Shown: positions 1 to 10,752, numbered from the stretch's first letter. The stretch: 64,000 bases of DNA from Cercis canadensis (GCA_003255065.1 QAOA01000992.1:110939-174938); one strand, 5' to 3'. Made by a program: numbers and translations. The notes: generated by a model from the sequence alone, not told the origin.

Positions 1-493
1 CTTGGACTTGAGGATGTCTCGCTGAGCACCTCCTTACTCTAGGAACTCTTACTCTGGGAACTCTTATTATCCCAAGCCATAATCAAATGCATAGGAAAAT
101 ATAGAAAAAGAAGAGCAAGAAAGTACTAGTACCTTTAATATATAGGCAAAAGGAAGGAGACAACAGCGAAAAATTTGGCCCGAAGAGAAGGAGAAAAAGT
201 ATAAGCAGAATAATTCCTCAGCAAGGGAAAAAGAGATATCTTGGAGAGTGGAAGATAAGTGCCACAATCGAAACACTAGAGGTTTATAAAGGAAACAAAA
301 AAATAAATAAATGAGTAAATGGAATAAGTAGGAAGTACAACATCATTTCTCTTTGAAAGAATCTCTGTCAAAAGTCATGAAAGTCTTGGCGAGAAGCGAT
401 AAAATCTCTGATGGGCAAAGCAGAAGAGTCGTAGTGAATCTACAAATTTTTGCATTGAATGAATATGTGCCTTACAGCAAAATAATCTCTGCA
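1..493. other. unassigned AT-rich sequence
   Basis: I recognise no gene, terminal repeat or RNA here. The short open frames have no family motif. The stretch ends at a single N (position 494), after which an LTR begins in mid-sequence, so the two sides need not be contiguous in the genome. Confidence 0.4.
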
Positions 494-494
494 N

Positions 495-1002
495 TCGGTT
501 GATTAGATTCATAACAGTAATCAGATTGATAATCATACTTTAAAGGTCTTTAATATATGGTTAACTTGGATAATTCGGTTATTAAATTAATCTGGATTTA
601 GTGATATAGAGCGGTTGCCTAGAGTCTTAATTCCATGATTAATTGAATCCTGATTGGTAAATCAGTAGGAATTCTAAGTGTTATTGTTAGGGGTTCCAGG
701 TAATACTTAACCAAGAATTAAATCAGATATAGGTTATCTTTGGTGAACAAGGATGGATTAGAGTTTGGTTGCCTGCTTGAGTTGATTACGTTTTCTCTTA
801 TTTGATAAATTCAATTTACTGCTTTCTTAATTCTTAGTATATTGCATTCAACACAAACCCCCCCCCCCCTTATTCTATTCTTGCTTAAGTTCTTAAAAAA
901 TTAGTTGTTCTGGTGAATCCTTGGGAGACGACACTGGTTGCATCCTATACTACAATTTAGTTGCAATTAGTAGTTTAATTTTGTACGGTTCGGCACCCGT
1001 CA
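495..1002 (+). mobile_element. truncated Athila-type LTR (3' part)
   Basis: This stretch is closely similar to the 3' portion of the solo LTRs at 44126-45432 and 46087-57874 and, inverted, to the LTRs of the complete element at 46970-57491. It ends in the same way, with GGCACCCGTCA at 1002. The 5' part is missing because the sequence starts directly after the N at 494. No internal sequence follows that resembles the family's primer-binding region, so it is a solo or 3' LTR fragment. A C10 run at 856-867 is a local difference from the other copies. Confidence 0.85.
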
Positions 1003-2098
1003 GTAGAATCGCCTACAAGAATAAAAGGAGGAAGATTTGCCATAGGATGGAGAACAGGTCCAGGAGTTAGAGACATTGTCTCTTGACCCTTAGAAGAAGA
1101 GGAAAATCCATGGGCCATGCTTGATGGAACACTGCAACCACGACACAATGGGCCACTCCTTCGCAATGGAGGGCTTTGGGCTGGAGCCTTTCCTTTCACT
1201 CTAGAACCTTCTCCTTGTTCACTCTTCCTCTAAAGAGTTTTCTTTATGTTAACACGAGGCATCTCTCCATCTGAAAGAATAAAAATAGATGAGCTAACAG
1301 ACATAGAACAAAAAGGGCTAGCTTGCCCATGCACTGGGCAAGCTCGCCCATCAGGTAAAAAAAAAAAAAGGCTAGCTCTCCTATGAATGGCAAGCTCGCC
1401 CAATTTGTCCACAGGGTGTAAAAAGACAAAAAAGGCTAGCTCGCCCATGAAGAGATGAAGTGAGAAAATAGACAAATAGTACGTTGAACTGCAACATTAC
1501 AATCTGATAACTCTAGAGGTGAAGGATTTCAGACTTTATCATATCAATTGAAGGGAAACAATAATTTATTGTTATCATTACAATAAAATGTTGTAGTACC
1601 ATCCTTACTCTTCACACAAATCCGAAAGAATAACTTCTTCCACCTCTTTGCAGAAGAAGCCAATAACTGCAAAAAATTTCTATCCTGTACTGCCCCCAAA
1701 GATACCCAACCACCAGTGTGGGAAGCTACCTTAAAAAAATAAAAATGAAAAGACCTTGTACAAACAACCAACCCCATGTGGTCACATAGCATCTCAAAGG
1801 CTTGGATATACCCCCAAGAGTTGTGATGAAGTTAAGAAGGAGCACTCTCAAAAAAGGAATGATAGACACTTGAAAAGGAGTAAAGGGAAGACGAATGTCT
1901 ACATGCTTAATAACATAACTATACATGGTGAAAGAGGCTCGACCATTGGCATGAGGAGCACATACGCGATGGGTATTATCAACAAAAAAATTTAACGCCA
2001 ATTCTCTTTTTATCGAGCCATCAAAGCCGTCTAAATCCTCAATCACCACATCCAAATTTTTGTATGCCTAACGGGTATCAAGAACCTCCTCACCCACC
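1003..2098 (-). pseudogene. degraded gypsy-type 'putative transposon' ORF fragment
   Basis: On the minus strand, frames around 1544-2055 hold a diverged form of the plant gypsy-type transposon ORF (Pfam Transposase_28-like). The recognisable core is RLPFTPFQVSIIPFL followed by the pattern LGGISK..CYV, and in another frame GGWVSLGAVQDR and a KRWKKLFFRICV segment; in this family these follow one another in this order. Reading is broken by frameshifts, so the copy is dead. The same family occurs again on the plus strand at 38269-41154 in the Tat element. The lower end (975-1475) contains further minus-strand open frames and a repeat of GC-rich words. The assignment rests on motif pattern only. 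Confidence 0.45.
1310..1455. repeat. near-palindromic GC-word repeats (GGGCWAGCTYGCCC)
   Basis: Five or so copies of a 13-14 bp near-palindrome occur in 145 bp: GGGCTAGCTTGCCC near 1316, GGGCAAGCTCGCCC near 1340, and degenerate forms near 1371, 1390 and 1433, separated by A-rich spacers. Adjacent copies are inverted relative to each other and could pair. Related words (TTCGCCCAT, AAGCTCACC, AGCTAGTCCGCCC) reappear just after the N at 3071, which suggests that 1003-2098 and 3072-3583 belong to one element. Confidence 0.6.
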
Positions 2099-2099
2099 N

Positions 2100-3070
2100 T
2101 TTGAAAATTGTATAAAACTCATATAACATATATGATATATATTAAAAAGAATAATTTTGTTGTATTTCCAAATAAGGGTATTTGTGTCTTTTACTATTAA
2201 TTTTGATTCCATTTCACGCTCCATTTCATGTACCAAACAATGGAATTGCTTGAAATGCCATTCTATTCCTAGAGCTACCAAACTTTGGTAAGATTAAATT
2301 CTAACTCCAGAAACTCTCATAATATTCATCTAATTCAGACATGTGAAGGGAGAAAGGAAATACAGCAGAACAGAAAGACCAGAAATAAAGAAAGAAAAAG
2401 ACTAACTGATAATACTCTGCCTCCTTTTTCTATATCTCTCCTTTTATAGAAGAATTCACAAGAGAATGTGTCTGAGCTGTCATAACTGTCTTCTTATGAA
2501 AAACCTTGCAACCAACTTGGAAGGTTCTTTGACCTTTTACTAACCCTTGTGTATATTCCTCCTCTTGCTAGATCATCATTCTCTGATTCAATATTGCATT
2601 TAGGTTTCTTTTGCACAAGCCCATGAGAAGTGGGTTCATGCTGTAAATCTTTCCAATCCAATTGCTGTACCATGTCTTTTTGGGCCAGCTGCTGATCTAG
2701 TGCAATGTGGTTCTCTACCAACATCATGTCCTAGTTTCAGGCCCATCTCTTGAGAAACTCAAACAGCAACACTCATAGCAGCAGTACGCTGTGGCTGAGT
2801 ACATGCAATCTTTCCATGCTTTTTGTATCTTGCTTCTTGAAGATATTGCGGTATCTGTGTAGTCTATTCTGAACCAGTTTCACCAATAATAACAAGAACT
2901 TGATAATCATGAAAATGTTTGAGAAAATCATCCTGATAATCGTAGATGGGTAAATTTTTCCTCTCTTCCTAAAGTTCCTCCAAAGCTGACTTGGTGACAT
3001 GCACCAGGTTGTAGGTGATTTCATGGATCGGCCCGCGCATAATAAGGCCCCCAAAAAAAAAAAGGTATAA
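2100..3070. repeat. 971 bp segment bounded by single Ns; near-identical to 4751-5722
   Basis: The block starts after the N at 2099 and ends before the N at 3071. It repeats 4751-5722 in the same orientation with only scattered single-base differences and a short poly-A length change. Because both of its ends are assembly joins, the simplest reading is a redundant small contig (alternate haplotype or collapsed repeat) placed in a scaffold gap rather than a true duplication. Confidence 0.75.
2717..2988 (-). pseudogene. DEAH-box RNA helicase fragment (PRP2-like), copy 1
   Basis: Translated on the minus strand from 2988 to 2717, the sequence gives the start of the helicase core of spliceosomal DEAH-box ATPases: a LPIYDYQDDFLKHF segment, then [19 protein letters not shown] (motif I, normally [15 protein letters not shown]), then [14 protein letters not shown] (motif Ia, normally TQPRRVAA) and SQEMGLKLGHDVG. 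This order matches plant PRP2/DEAH-type helicases. The Walker A lysine codon is lost to a stop, with further stops before motif I and in the VAV*VSQ region, so it cannot make an ATPase. Homology ends abruptly at 2717. No intron is visible within the 272 bp. Confidence 0.75.
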
Positions 3071-3123
3071 NAGTTCGCCCATGAGAAAAAGCAAGCTCAC
3101 CTATGAGAAAAAGCTAGTCCGCC

Positions 3124-3345
3124 CAGCACTTTTTCTTCAAATAGAAATGTTTTTATATTGTGAATAAGCAGTGGGCATAGCTAATGCACCAAGGCTGGTT
3201 TGCCAACACTTTCTCTCCAAAAAGAAATGTTTTTATATTGTGAATAAGTAATGGGCATAGCTATCTGGTCTGCCCAACACCATTTCTTCAAAAAGAAAGT
3301 GTTTTTATATTACAAATTGGCAATGAACATAGCTTATGTGTACAA
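3124..3345. repeat. short tandem array, three units of about 70-80 bp
   Basis: Three degenerate copies of a unit with the core AGAAATGTTTTTATATTG start near 3143, 3222 and 3293; each includes a GGGCATAGCT-like segment and a TGCCCAACAC-like segment. The array lies about 240 bp upstream of the Tat-like LTR at 3584, the position where Tat-lineage elements commonly carry tandem repeats. Confidence 0.7.
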
Positions 3346-3583
3346 ACCGTGATAAAGAAAGCATGAAAATCAAACCAATCAAATTCTTGTATAAAAATAT
3401 ATGTAACATGTGTAAGTTTCCATGGTTATTGGCTACGGAAGCTAACCCATTGAATTCTCAAATGAAAGTTAACTACCAAGTGAAGCTTGCTCATGCTTAC
3501 TGAAAAATATATGTAGTTATTTTATTATTAACAATGAAATTTTTTACTATTATATTCTCCAAGCTTCAAAGCTAGAGGGCAAG

Positions 3584-3866
3584 TGATGAGGACCGGCCCA
3601 AAAGGCTAAGTCGGACTCCAAGCCCATCATTTAGACAAGGCGCTTCATCTTCAGTAGGGACAAGGCGCCACCAACTAAGCTCCACAACTACTATAAATAT
3701 GCAGACAATGTAGTCTAAAAGGTAACTTGTTGGTCATAACTATACATAGACTGGATTACCTATCTTATCACCCATACTAACTTAAGCATCGGAGAATCAT
3801 CCCCGGTCCACTGCCTAGCTTGACTTCTTACAAGTACATCTAGTTCAAATATTTCTGGCATCAACA
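3584..3866 (+). mobile_element. Tat-like LTR (3' or solo LTR)
   Basis: The LTR begins TGATGAGGACCGG directly after a purine-rich tract (GCTAGAGGGCAAG), which looks like a polypurine tract. It has a TATA box (CTATAAATATGC near 3692) and the R/U5-type signature ACTTAAGCATCGGAG typical of Tat/Ogre LTRs. It ends near GGCATCAACA at 3866. No primer-binding site follows, so this is a 3' LTR whose internal part lies to the left, or a solo LTR. No target-site duplication could be confirmed. Confidence 0.65.
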
Positions 3867-4750
3867 GATTCATTTGAGCTCCTTGTGTGCGATGACAGTG
3901 AGCGTGTAGTCCATTTGGGCTGCATAGGAATGCAATGCTGAAGGTTTTGAACCTCTGCGAATTGTTTTGTGGAGATTGTGTGGCCATTGGGAATTCAATC
4001 CAGGGAGGTTAAGGAATCGTAAGATTGGGTATGCTTTGGTAAATCTTCTTGGCAATGGAATTATTTTCCGATCAAGCTTCCTTTACTTTCTTGCAATTAG
4101 TACTCTTTCAACGCCACAAAAGAAGAAAAAAGAAAGTGGAAAAATTGATGAAGACGATAAGGTTAAGGTCCAGTGCTTCTCAATCTCAAGTTCTCTTCCC
4201 TTTTAGTGTTTAAATTTTGAAATTGCTGGGTAAAACATATGTTAATCAAATCACGTGACAGTCATGTGATTATTTCTCTTAAATTTTAAATGGTCATTTG
4301 TCAAATGGGGTAAGTTACACATTTTGAAACTAAGTAAGTGTCTATTGCAAGCTTTGAAACATTTGGGGGCAAACCGCACATGAGGTAAAGTTCAAGGAGG
4401 TAAGTTTAACTTTTCTCTTATTTTTGTTGAATGCCTCTCACAATGGAAAGTGAGGTTCCCTTGATTTTATACGGGATTGGATTATCAACTTTTGGATGGT
4501 ATTGAAGTATGGGAAATAATCTTGGATGTTAGAGTATTATGTGGTACAATTTGGATCTTCTCATATATATATATATAAACTCTCATAAGAAAACACAAAA
4601 ATTTTACAGAAAGAATCAAGCTACCTTTATTGAATAAAACTAATCTAACACCCAAAAATAAAATAATGTGTAGCCCATTCTCGTTTATAGTGAATCAATT
4701 TTCCAAGTTCTCGTTCAGAAAAAAGAAATCCTGTTATTTTTAGTAATTAT
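3867..4750. other. unassigned sequence
   Basis: I see no gene or element terminus. There is a short (TA)n microsatellite at 4566-4577 and otherwise AT-rich unique-looking DNA. Confidence 0.4.
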
Positions 4751-5722
4751 AATTTGAAAATTGTATAAAACTCATATAACATATATGATATATATTAAAA
4801 AGAATAATTTTGTTGTATTTCTAAATAAGGGTATTTGTGTCTTTTACTATTAATTTTGATTCCATTTCACGCTCCATTTCATGTACCAAACAATGGAATG
4901 GCTTGAAATGCCATTCTATTCCTAGAGCTACCAAACTTTGGTAAGATTAAATTCTAACTCCAGAAACTCTCATAATATTCATCTAATTCAGACATGTGAA
5001 GGGAGAAAGAAAATACAACAGAACAGAAAGACCAGAAATAAAGAAAGAAAAAGACTAACTGATAATACTCTGCCTCCTTCTTCTATATCTCTCCTTTTAT
5101 AGAAGAATTCACAAGAGAATGTGTCTGAGCTGTCATAACTGTCTTCGTATGAAAAACCTTGCAACCAACTTGGAAGGTTCTTTGACCTTTTACTAACCCT
5201 TGTGTATATTCCTCCTCTTGCTAGATCATCATTCTCTGATTCAATATTGCATTTAGGTTTCTTTTGCACAAGCCCATGAGAAGTGGGTTCATGCTGTAAA
5301 TCTTTCCAATCCAATTGCTGTACCATGTCTTTTTGGGCCAGCTGCTGATCTAGTGCAATGTGGTTCTCTACCAACATCATGTCCTAGTTTCAGGCCCATC
5401 TCTTGAGAAACTCAAACAGCAACACTCATAGCAGCAGTACGCTGTGGCTGAGTACATGCAATCTTTCCATGCTTTTTGTATCTTGCTTCTTGAAGATATT
5501 GCGGTATCTGTGTAGTCTATTCTGAACCAGTTTCACCAATAATAACAAGAACTTGATAATCATGAAAATGTTTGAGAAAATCATCCTGATAATCGTAGAT
5601 GGGTAAATTTTTCCTCTCTTCCTAAAGTTCCTCCAAAGCTGACTTGGTGACATGCACCAGGTTGTAGGTGATTTCATGGATCGGCCCGCGCATAATAAGG
5701 CCTAAAAAAAAAAAAGGTATAA
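4751..5722. repeat. second copy of the 2100-3070 segment
   Basis: This copy lies inside a contig with normal sequence on both sides, so it is the better candidate for the real locus. It includes a 130-codon minus-strand open frame (4988-5380) with a YTRVSKRSKNLPSWLQ stretch that resembles the linker between integrase and RT in copia polyproteins; this is only a suggestion. A helicase fragment follows upstream on the same strand, so the segment looks like a mosaic of unrelated pieces. Confidence 0.7.
5370..5642 (-). pseudogene. DEAH-box RNA helicase fragment (PRP2-like), copy 2
   Basis: Same content as 2717-2988: partial helicase core covering motifs I and Ia with the motif I lysine replaced by a stop and other in-frame stops. 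Being free of adjacent assembly joins, it shows that the fragment's abrupt ends are real. It is a dead fragment of a spliceosomal DEAH-box helicase, captured or left by a rearrangement. Confidence 0.75.
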
Positions 5723-6178
5723 CTTTCAACTCGGGTGGAGTTACGGGGTCCACGACCTGTTATTTCGAGGCTTGTTCAGAGGCTGGTTGAGGCCATTTCC
5801 AAGCCCAAAATCCTTCAAAACATCAATTTCGAGGCCATTTTATAATTTGTTTTAGTTTTGGGTTTAGGGTTTGCTCTTCATACTTAAGTTTTGTGTCACT
5901 GTTGGAGGCGGATTATTCAGTATTATTATTCAATTCTTGAGGTTATACAGTTTGTGTTTGAGATTTCTCTTTAATTGCTTTCTCGCTGCGTCACTTGGCT
6001 CTAGACTTTTCAAGTGAATCTGCCATCTTATTTTCTGTAGAGAATTATTTACTGACAGTTGTAGGGACACGGCCATGACACGGTTGATTAATGAAGATAA
6101 ACATGGCCGTGTTGCAGAGAATAACACGAGCGTGTAGTATTTACTTTTTGTCCAAGTTTCCTTTATTATAGTTGATTT
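5723..6178. other. unassigned sequence with palindrome remnants
   Basis: No gene is seen. At 6064-6137 there are ACACGGCCATG, CATGGCCGTGT and ACACGAGCGTGT, the first two forming an inverted pair. These resemble the ACACGGCCGTGT words of the Athila element at 10108, so this stretch may be a relic of a related element. Confidence 0.4.
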
Positions 6179-6415
6179 GTTAAGTTTAGTTAACTTATTA
6201 ATTATAGTTAGTTCATTAACTGTAGTTAGTCAATCTGTTATCAATTAGTTAGATTAGCTATTGCTACGTGGCATTCTTTGTATTACTTAGTTAATGTATA
6301 TAAAAGTGTCCTTGTGTATTGAATTATTTTGATATGAAAATATATTGAAAAGCTTCCGCAACCTTGTCTTGTGTACTTTCTTTTTCTGCTAGTTTATTCT
6401 CTTTGAGATTTTACA
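6179..6415 (+). repeat. 5' LTR of copia-1
   Basis: It begins TGTTAAGTTTAG and ends TTTTACA, directly before the primer-binding site. A TATA box (TGTATATAAAAGTG, near 6295-6308) sits about 110 bp before the end. The start is inferred from the TG and from typical copia LTR length; the 3' LTR is not available for comparison. Confidence 0.65.
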
Positions 6416-6427
6416 TGGTATTAGAGC
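6416..6427 (+). other. primer-binding site, initiator tRNA-Met type
   Basis: TGGTATTAGAGC lies immediately 3' of the LTR and differs by one base from the usual plant copia site TGGTATCAGAGC, which pairs with the 3' end of initiator tRNA-Met. Confidence 0.85.
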
Positions 6428-6465
6428 AAGTCGATCTAGATTTGCCTATACTTTTACCTCGTTGA

Positions 6466-9400
6466 TTGTCTGAATTTGTATCGATTCGGTTGAAGATGGA
6501 ATTTGCAACTGCTACTGCAACTGCAACTGCAACATCACATACGGAGTCGAAGAGCAACTTCAATGGAGATCTCATGGCACTGGCAAACTCGGATCATCTA
6601 GGAATGCAGTTTGTCCTAACAACTTTGACAGGAAACAACTACTTATCTTGGAATAGATCGGTCAAGATTGCACTCAGAGCAAAGGTGAAGCTCGGATTCA
6701 TCAATGGCAGATGTGAGATGCCTGAAAAAGATTCAGATGATTACGATCAATGGCATAGGGTTGATTGCATGATCAGATCATGGATCCTAAACTCAATTTC
6801 TAAGGACATAGTCAAAGCATTTCTCTATGCATCTACTGCAATGGAGCTTTGTTAAGAATTGGAGGAAAGGTTTGGTGAATCAAATGGACCACATATTTAC
6901 CAAATCCAAAGAGAAATAAGTACTATTTCTTAATGCAATCAGTCTATGGTGAAGTACTTCACAAAGCTGAAAAAACTCTGGGATAAATTGGTTTGTGTAC
7001 AACCAATGCCGCAATGCACTTGCAAGAATTGTACTTGTGGTGTTACTAAGAAGGTATATGATCTTGCTAATTCCAGCAAGCTGCTGCAATTTTTAATGGG
7101 ACTCAGTGATGATTATGATCATGTCTGGAACCAAATCTTGGTAATGGACCCCTTGCCTTCAGTCAATAAGGCATATTCTATGATCTTACGAATTGAGAAA
7201 CAGAGAGAAGTTCATCTTAACTTGGTTGGAAAAGTTGAGAATTCAACAATGTTTGTGAAAGCACCTATGGGAAAAGGATCTGGTGGAGGCTGAGCAAACT
7301 CAGGAAATCATAAGAAGGCAAGCTACAATGACAAGAGGAATGAAAAATGCACTCACTGTAATACTGGAGGTCATATTAAGGATACCTGTTTCAAGTTACA
7401 TGGCTATCCGTAATGGTACAAAGAACTTAAAGATCAACGAAATCAAATTTCTGGTGAAAAGCATGTGGTCAACTTTGCTAATAATCCTCTAGATGTTAAC
7501 ATGGATCATGCTATTGGGAAAACCAATTATCACAGAACTACTCTGACAGAAATCATTGAACAGGAGCTATCAAAATTGCTCAAAGGACAAGGAGGGTTTG
7601 ACGGGAATCATATTAACTTTGCACACCTTGAAGATTTTGCAGGTAACACTCCTCATCCACTTTTTCATTCTGCTTCACAATCAATAGATAGTATAGAACC
7701 TGGTACATGGATAGTAGAAATAGGCGCATCAAATCACATTTGTGTTAACCTCAAGTTGATTGATCATCCAAAACTAGTAACACACCTAACCTCATTTTTC
7801 TTACCAAATGGCTCAGTCAAACTGGTTCATCAAGTAGGAAATGTTCAACTTAGTCCCACTCTCACACTCATAGATGCTCTCTACATCCCTAGCTTCAAAT
7901 TTAACCTTCTCTCAGTGAGAAAATTTGCCAAAACAGCTCAAATACAATTCATTTTTCTTCTTGATAAATGCCTTTTGTAGGACCAACAAACTGAAGCTAT
8001 TCTAGCAGTTGGTAAAGTGCTTGGGCATCTATTCATTTTAGACAAAACATCTTTTCATTATCATACTTCTTCAAATTCTTGTACTAATCAATCTGCTCTA
8101 GTCAAATCTCCTTGTAATTCTGTTTGTAATTCAATTCACATTCCCTGCACTGCTACAATTGTTTCAAATAATATTCCTGGCATGTTATGGCACAATAGAC
8201 TTGGCCATCCTTCTTTAAAGGCTTTACAACACATACCTTTCCTAAAAAATGTTGATCCCACACTATTTTCACCTTGTGACATTTGTCATAAATCTAAACA
8301 ACATCGTCTTTCTTTTCCCCTTAGCAATACTCGCTCAAATTCCATTTTTGATCTCTTGCATATAGATCTGTGGGGACCTTATAGCAGGGCTTCCATAACA
8401 GGAGCACATTATATGCTCATTGTGGTGGATGATCATAGCATGGCCACTTGGGTTTTCCTGCTTAGGCATAAGCATCAAACACTGCAAACACTGAAATTTT
8501 TCTTCAATATGATTAAAACCCAGTTTGCCAAATCAATTAAATGCATTAGGATAGACAATGGATCATAATTTACCAATGCTGCATGTCAGTCTTTTTTGTC
8601 TGAAATGGGCATTATACATCACAAAAGTTGTGTATATACTCCCTAACAAAATAGGATTGTTGAAAGGAAGCATAAACATATCCTGCAAATTGCTAGAGCA
8701 CTCATGTTTCAGGCACATTTGCCTATCAAGTTTTGGGGTCATTCTTTACTCATGGCTGCATACATCATTAACAGATTACATACTGGTATTCTGAATTGGC
8801 AAACTCCTTATGAACTTTTACACAATAAAAAACTTGACTATAGTCTTCTTAAGTGTTTTGGTTGTTTATGCTATGCCGCCAACACTCACCCTCACAAAAA
8901 CAAATTTGACACCCGAGTATATAAATGTATTTTTTTTGGCTTTGTCACTGGACAAAAGGCATATAGGGTTTATGACTTGCATACACATCAAATTTATACT
9001 AGCATAGATGTTGTGTTTCATGATAGCAATTTTCCCTTTGACCAAATTCCTCCTGGTAGCAATACTGTTTCTCTACCTCTTCCTTTTCTTGATTCTCCTA
9101 TCCTTATCAATACTCCTGAGACACACACTTCCCCATCAACAACTTTACCTATTGTGTCTTCTGCACCTGATTCTAGCCCCATTGACCTTTCATCTGATTC
9201 AGTTATCCAGTCATCTTCTCCACCTCTCTCACCTGAACAACATCATCTTCCCTTCTCTCTTGCTATTCCTATTCCTCTTTTACGTCAAAGCACTAGACCA
9301 AAATCTAAACCTACATGGCTTTATGATTTTGTCTCCAGTGTATTCCTTCCTTTAGATTTACTTATTGTTCTTCTTGCTGCACCTACACCTATTACTTCAG

Positions 9401-10107
9401 GTTCTTCACCTTATACACCAAACACCTTCCCTTATCACCAGTCACCACATTTCACATGTAGTTACATGTGTTTTCTTGCAAATGTATCTTCTATTCTAGA
9501 ACCTTATTCATACCATCATGCAAGCAGAAATGATAAATGGGTTGAGACCATGAACAAAGAGTTGCAGGCCCTTGAATCTAACCATACTTAGGACTTAGTT
9601 CCTTTGCCTAAAGGAAATAAGGCCATTGGGTCCAAATGAGTTTACAAAGTGAAGTATTTGCCTGATGGCACCCTTGATAGTTATAAGGCCAGATTACTAG
9701 CCAAAGGATATCACCAGATTGAAGGGGTTCATTATAAGGACAACTTCTCTCCGGTTGCCAAGCTTGTCATAGTGAGGATGTTCTTGGCTATTGCTACTGC
9801 TAAAAATTGGCCTCTTCATCAACTGGATATTAACAATGCTTTTCTCCATGGCTACCTTAATGAAGAGGTTTACATGCTTCCACCTCAGGGGTTTCACAAA
9901 GCTCAGTCACATGAAGTATGCTTGTTAAGGCATTCTCTTTATGGCTTAAAGCAAGCCTCTCGTCAGTGGAATGCTGAGTTCTGTGCTAAACTTCAGGATT
10001 TTGGTTTCCAGCAGAGTGGTTATGACCACTATTTGTTCACCATGCACACCTCTCATTCTTTCTTGGCCTTATTGGTGTATGTTGATGATGTTTTGATCAC
10101 AGGCACT
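6466..10107 (+). pseudogene. copia gag-pol polyprotein, nine in-frame stops
   Basis: A single reading frame holds, in order, gag (LTGNNYLSWNRSVKIALRAK near 6628-6690), a CCHC knuckle (CTHCNTGGHIKDTC near 7350-7391), protease (IVEIGASNHIC near 7711-7743), the integrase zinc region (HNRLGHPSLK and CDICHKSKQH), the integrase core (HIDLWGP, RIDNGS, IVERKHKH) and RT (LDINNAFLHG, then YVDDVLITGT). There is no frameshift, but stops occur at 6853, 6931, 7291, 7411, 7978, 8566, 8644, 9589 and 9637. Several can be explained by CAA to TAA or TGG to TGA/TAG changes. The protease catalytic Asp is Glu (normally D-S/T-G-A), a second inactivating change. The RT is cut at 10107 by Athila-1. Confidence 0.9.
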
Positions 10108-10309
10108 TGATACTTGTCTTTTAGAACTATACAATCCATGCTTTAATACTGAATTTTTACCTGCATTGCAAGCAAATTCTCTATAAACATGGTGTTTAAT
10201 CCATAAATTGGCTTTGACAGGTACCAAGATGGGTAATTTGGAAATGAGAAGAATTTGGCAGCAATTCATGGAGAAAATGGCAATGAAAGCAGCCATCTAC
10301 CAAGTTTTC

Positions 10310-10715
10310 TGCTAGACACGGGCAGTAACACGGCCGTGTGTACCCCGTGTCTACCATCCAGAGGCTACTGCTCAAGCTCAAGGACAAACACGGCCTCAGA
10401 CAGGAACAGACACGGCCGTGTCCAAGACCGTGTTGATCAAGCAGAATGTCCAAGAGAACAAAGGCCCAGTCTAAGGGCAAACACGGTCAAGGAAAGAGAA
10501 GAACACGGCCGTGTGAGGGGCCGTGTTGAACAGGCAGAGGCTACAAAGTCAAGACACGCCCAGGCCAAAGAAGAGCACGGGCCATGTCTAAGAGACACGG
10601 CCGTGATCAGAAAGGAACACGGCCGTGTCAGAGCCCGTGTTCGATGACCAGAAATGCAACTTAAGTGACACGCCCAGGACCAGAAAAGGAACACGGCCGT
10701 GTCAGGGCCGTGTTC
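10310..10715. repeat. ACACGGCCGTGT palindrome array in the LTR U3
   Basis: Six copies of the 12 bp palindrome (five perfect, one with a single mismatch) occur at 10328, 10410, 10503, 10595, 10617 and 10691, with many half-words (ACACGG, CCGTGT) between them. Spacing is 82, 93, 92, 22 and 74 bp. The last copy ends about 50 bp upstream of the TATA box, so the array occupies the promoter-proximal U3. An open plus-strand frame through it (10255-10647) is a by-product of its composition and not a gene. Confidence 0.9.
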
Positions 10716-10752
10716 GAGCTATTTTTGACCAAATGACCTAATCCTGCACAAG

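Larger units (their letters stand above)
6179..10107 (+). mobile_element. Ty1/copia element, truncated 3' by Athila-1 (copia-1)
   Basis: A 5' LTR, an initiator-Met-type primer-binding site and one continuous gag-protease-integrase-RT frame run from 6179 to 10107. At 10108 the RT reading frame stops abruptly within the catalytic YVDDVLITGT region and a new LTR starting TGATACTT begins. The remaining RT, RNase H and 3' LTR should lie beyond the inserted element but are not found in this window. Lineage is probably Ale/Retrofit-like from the gag motif style; this is uncertain. Confidence 0.85.

Noticed and set aside
10255-10647. Open frames through the LTR palindrome array on both strands
   Set aside because: Their composition comes from the repeated words and they carry no domain; they lie in U3.
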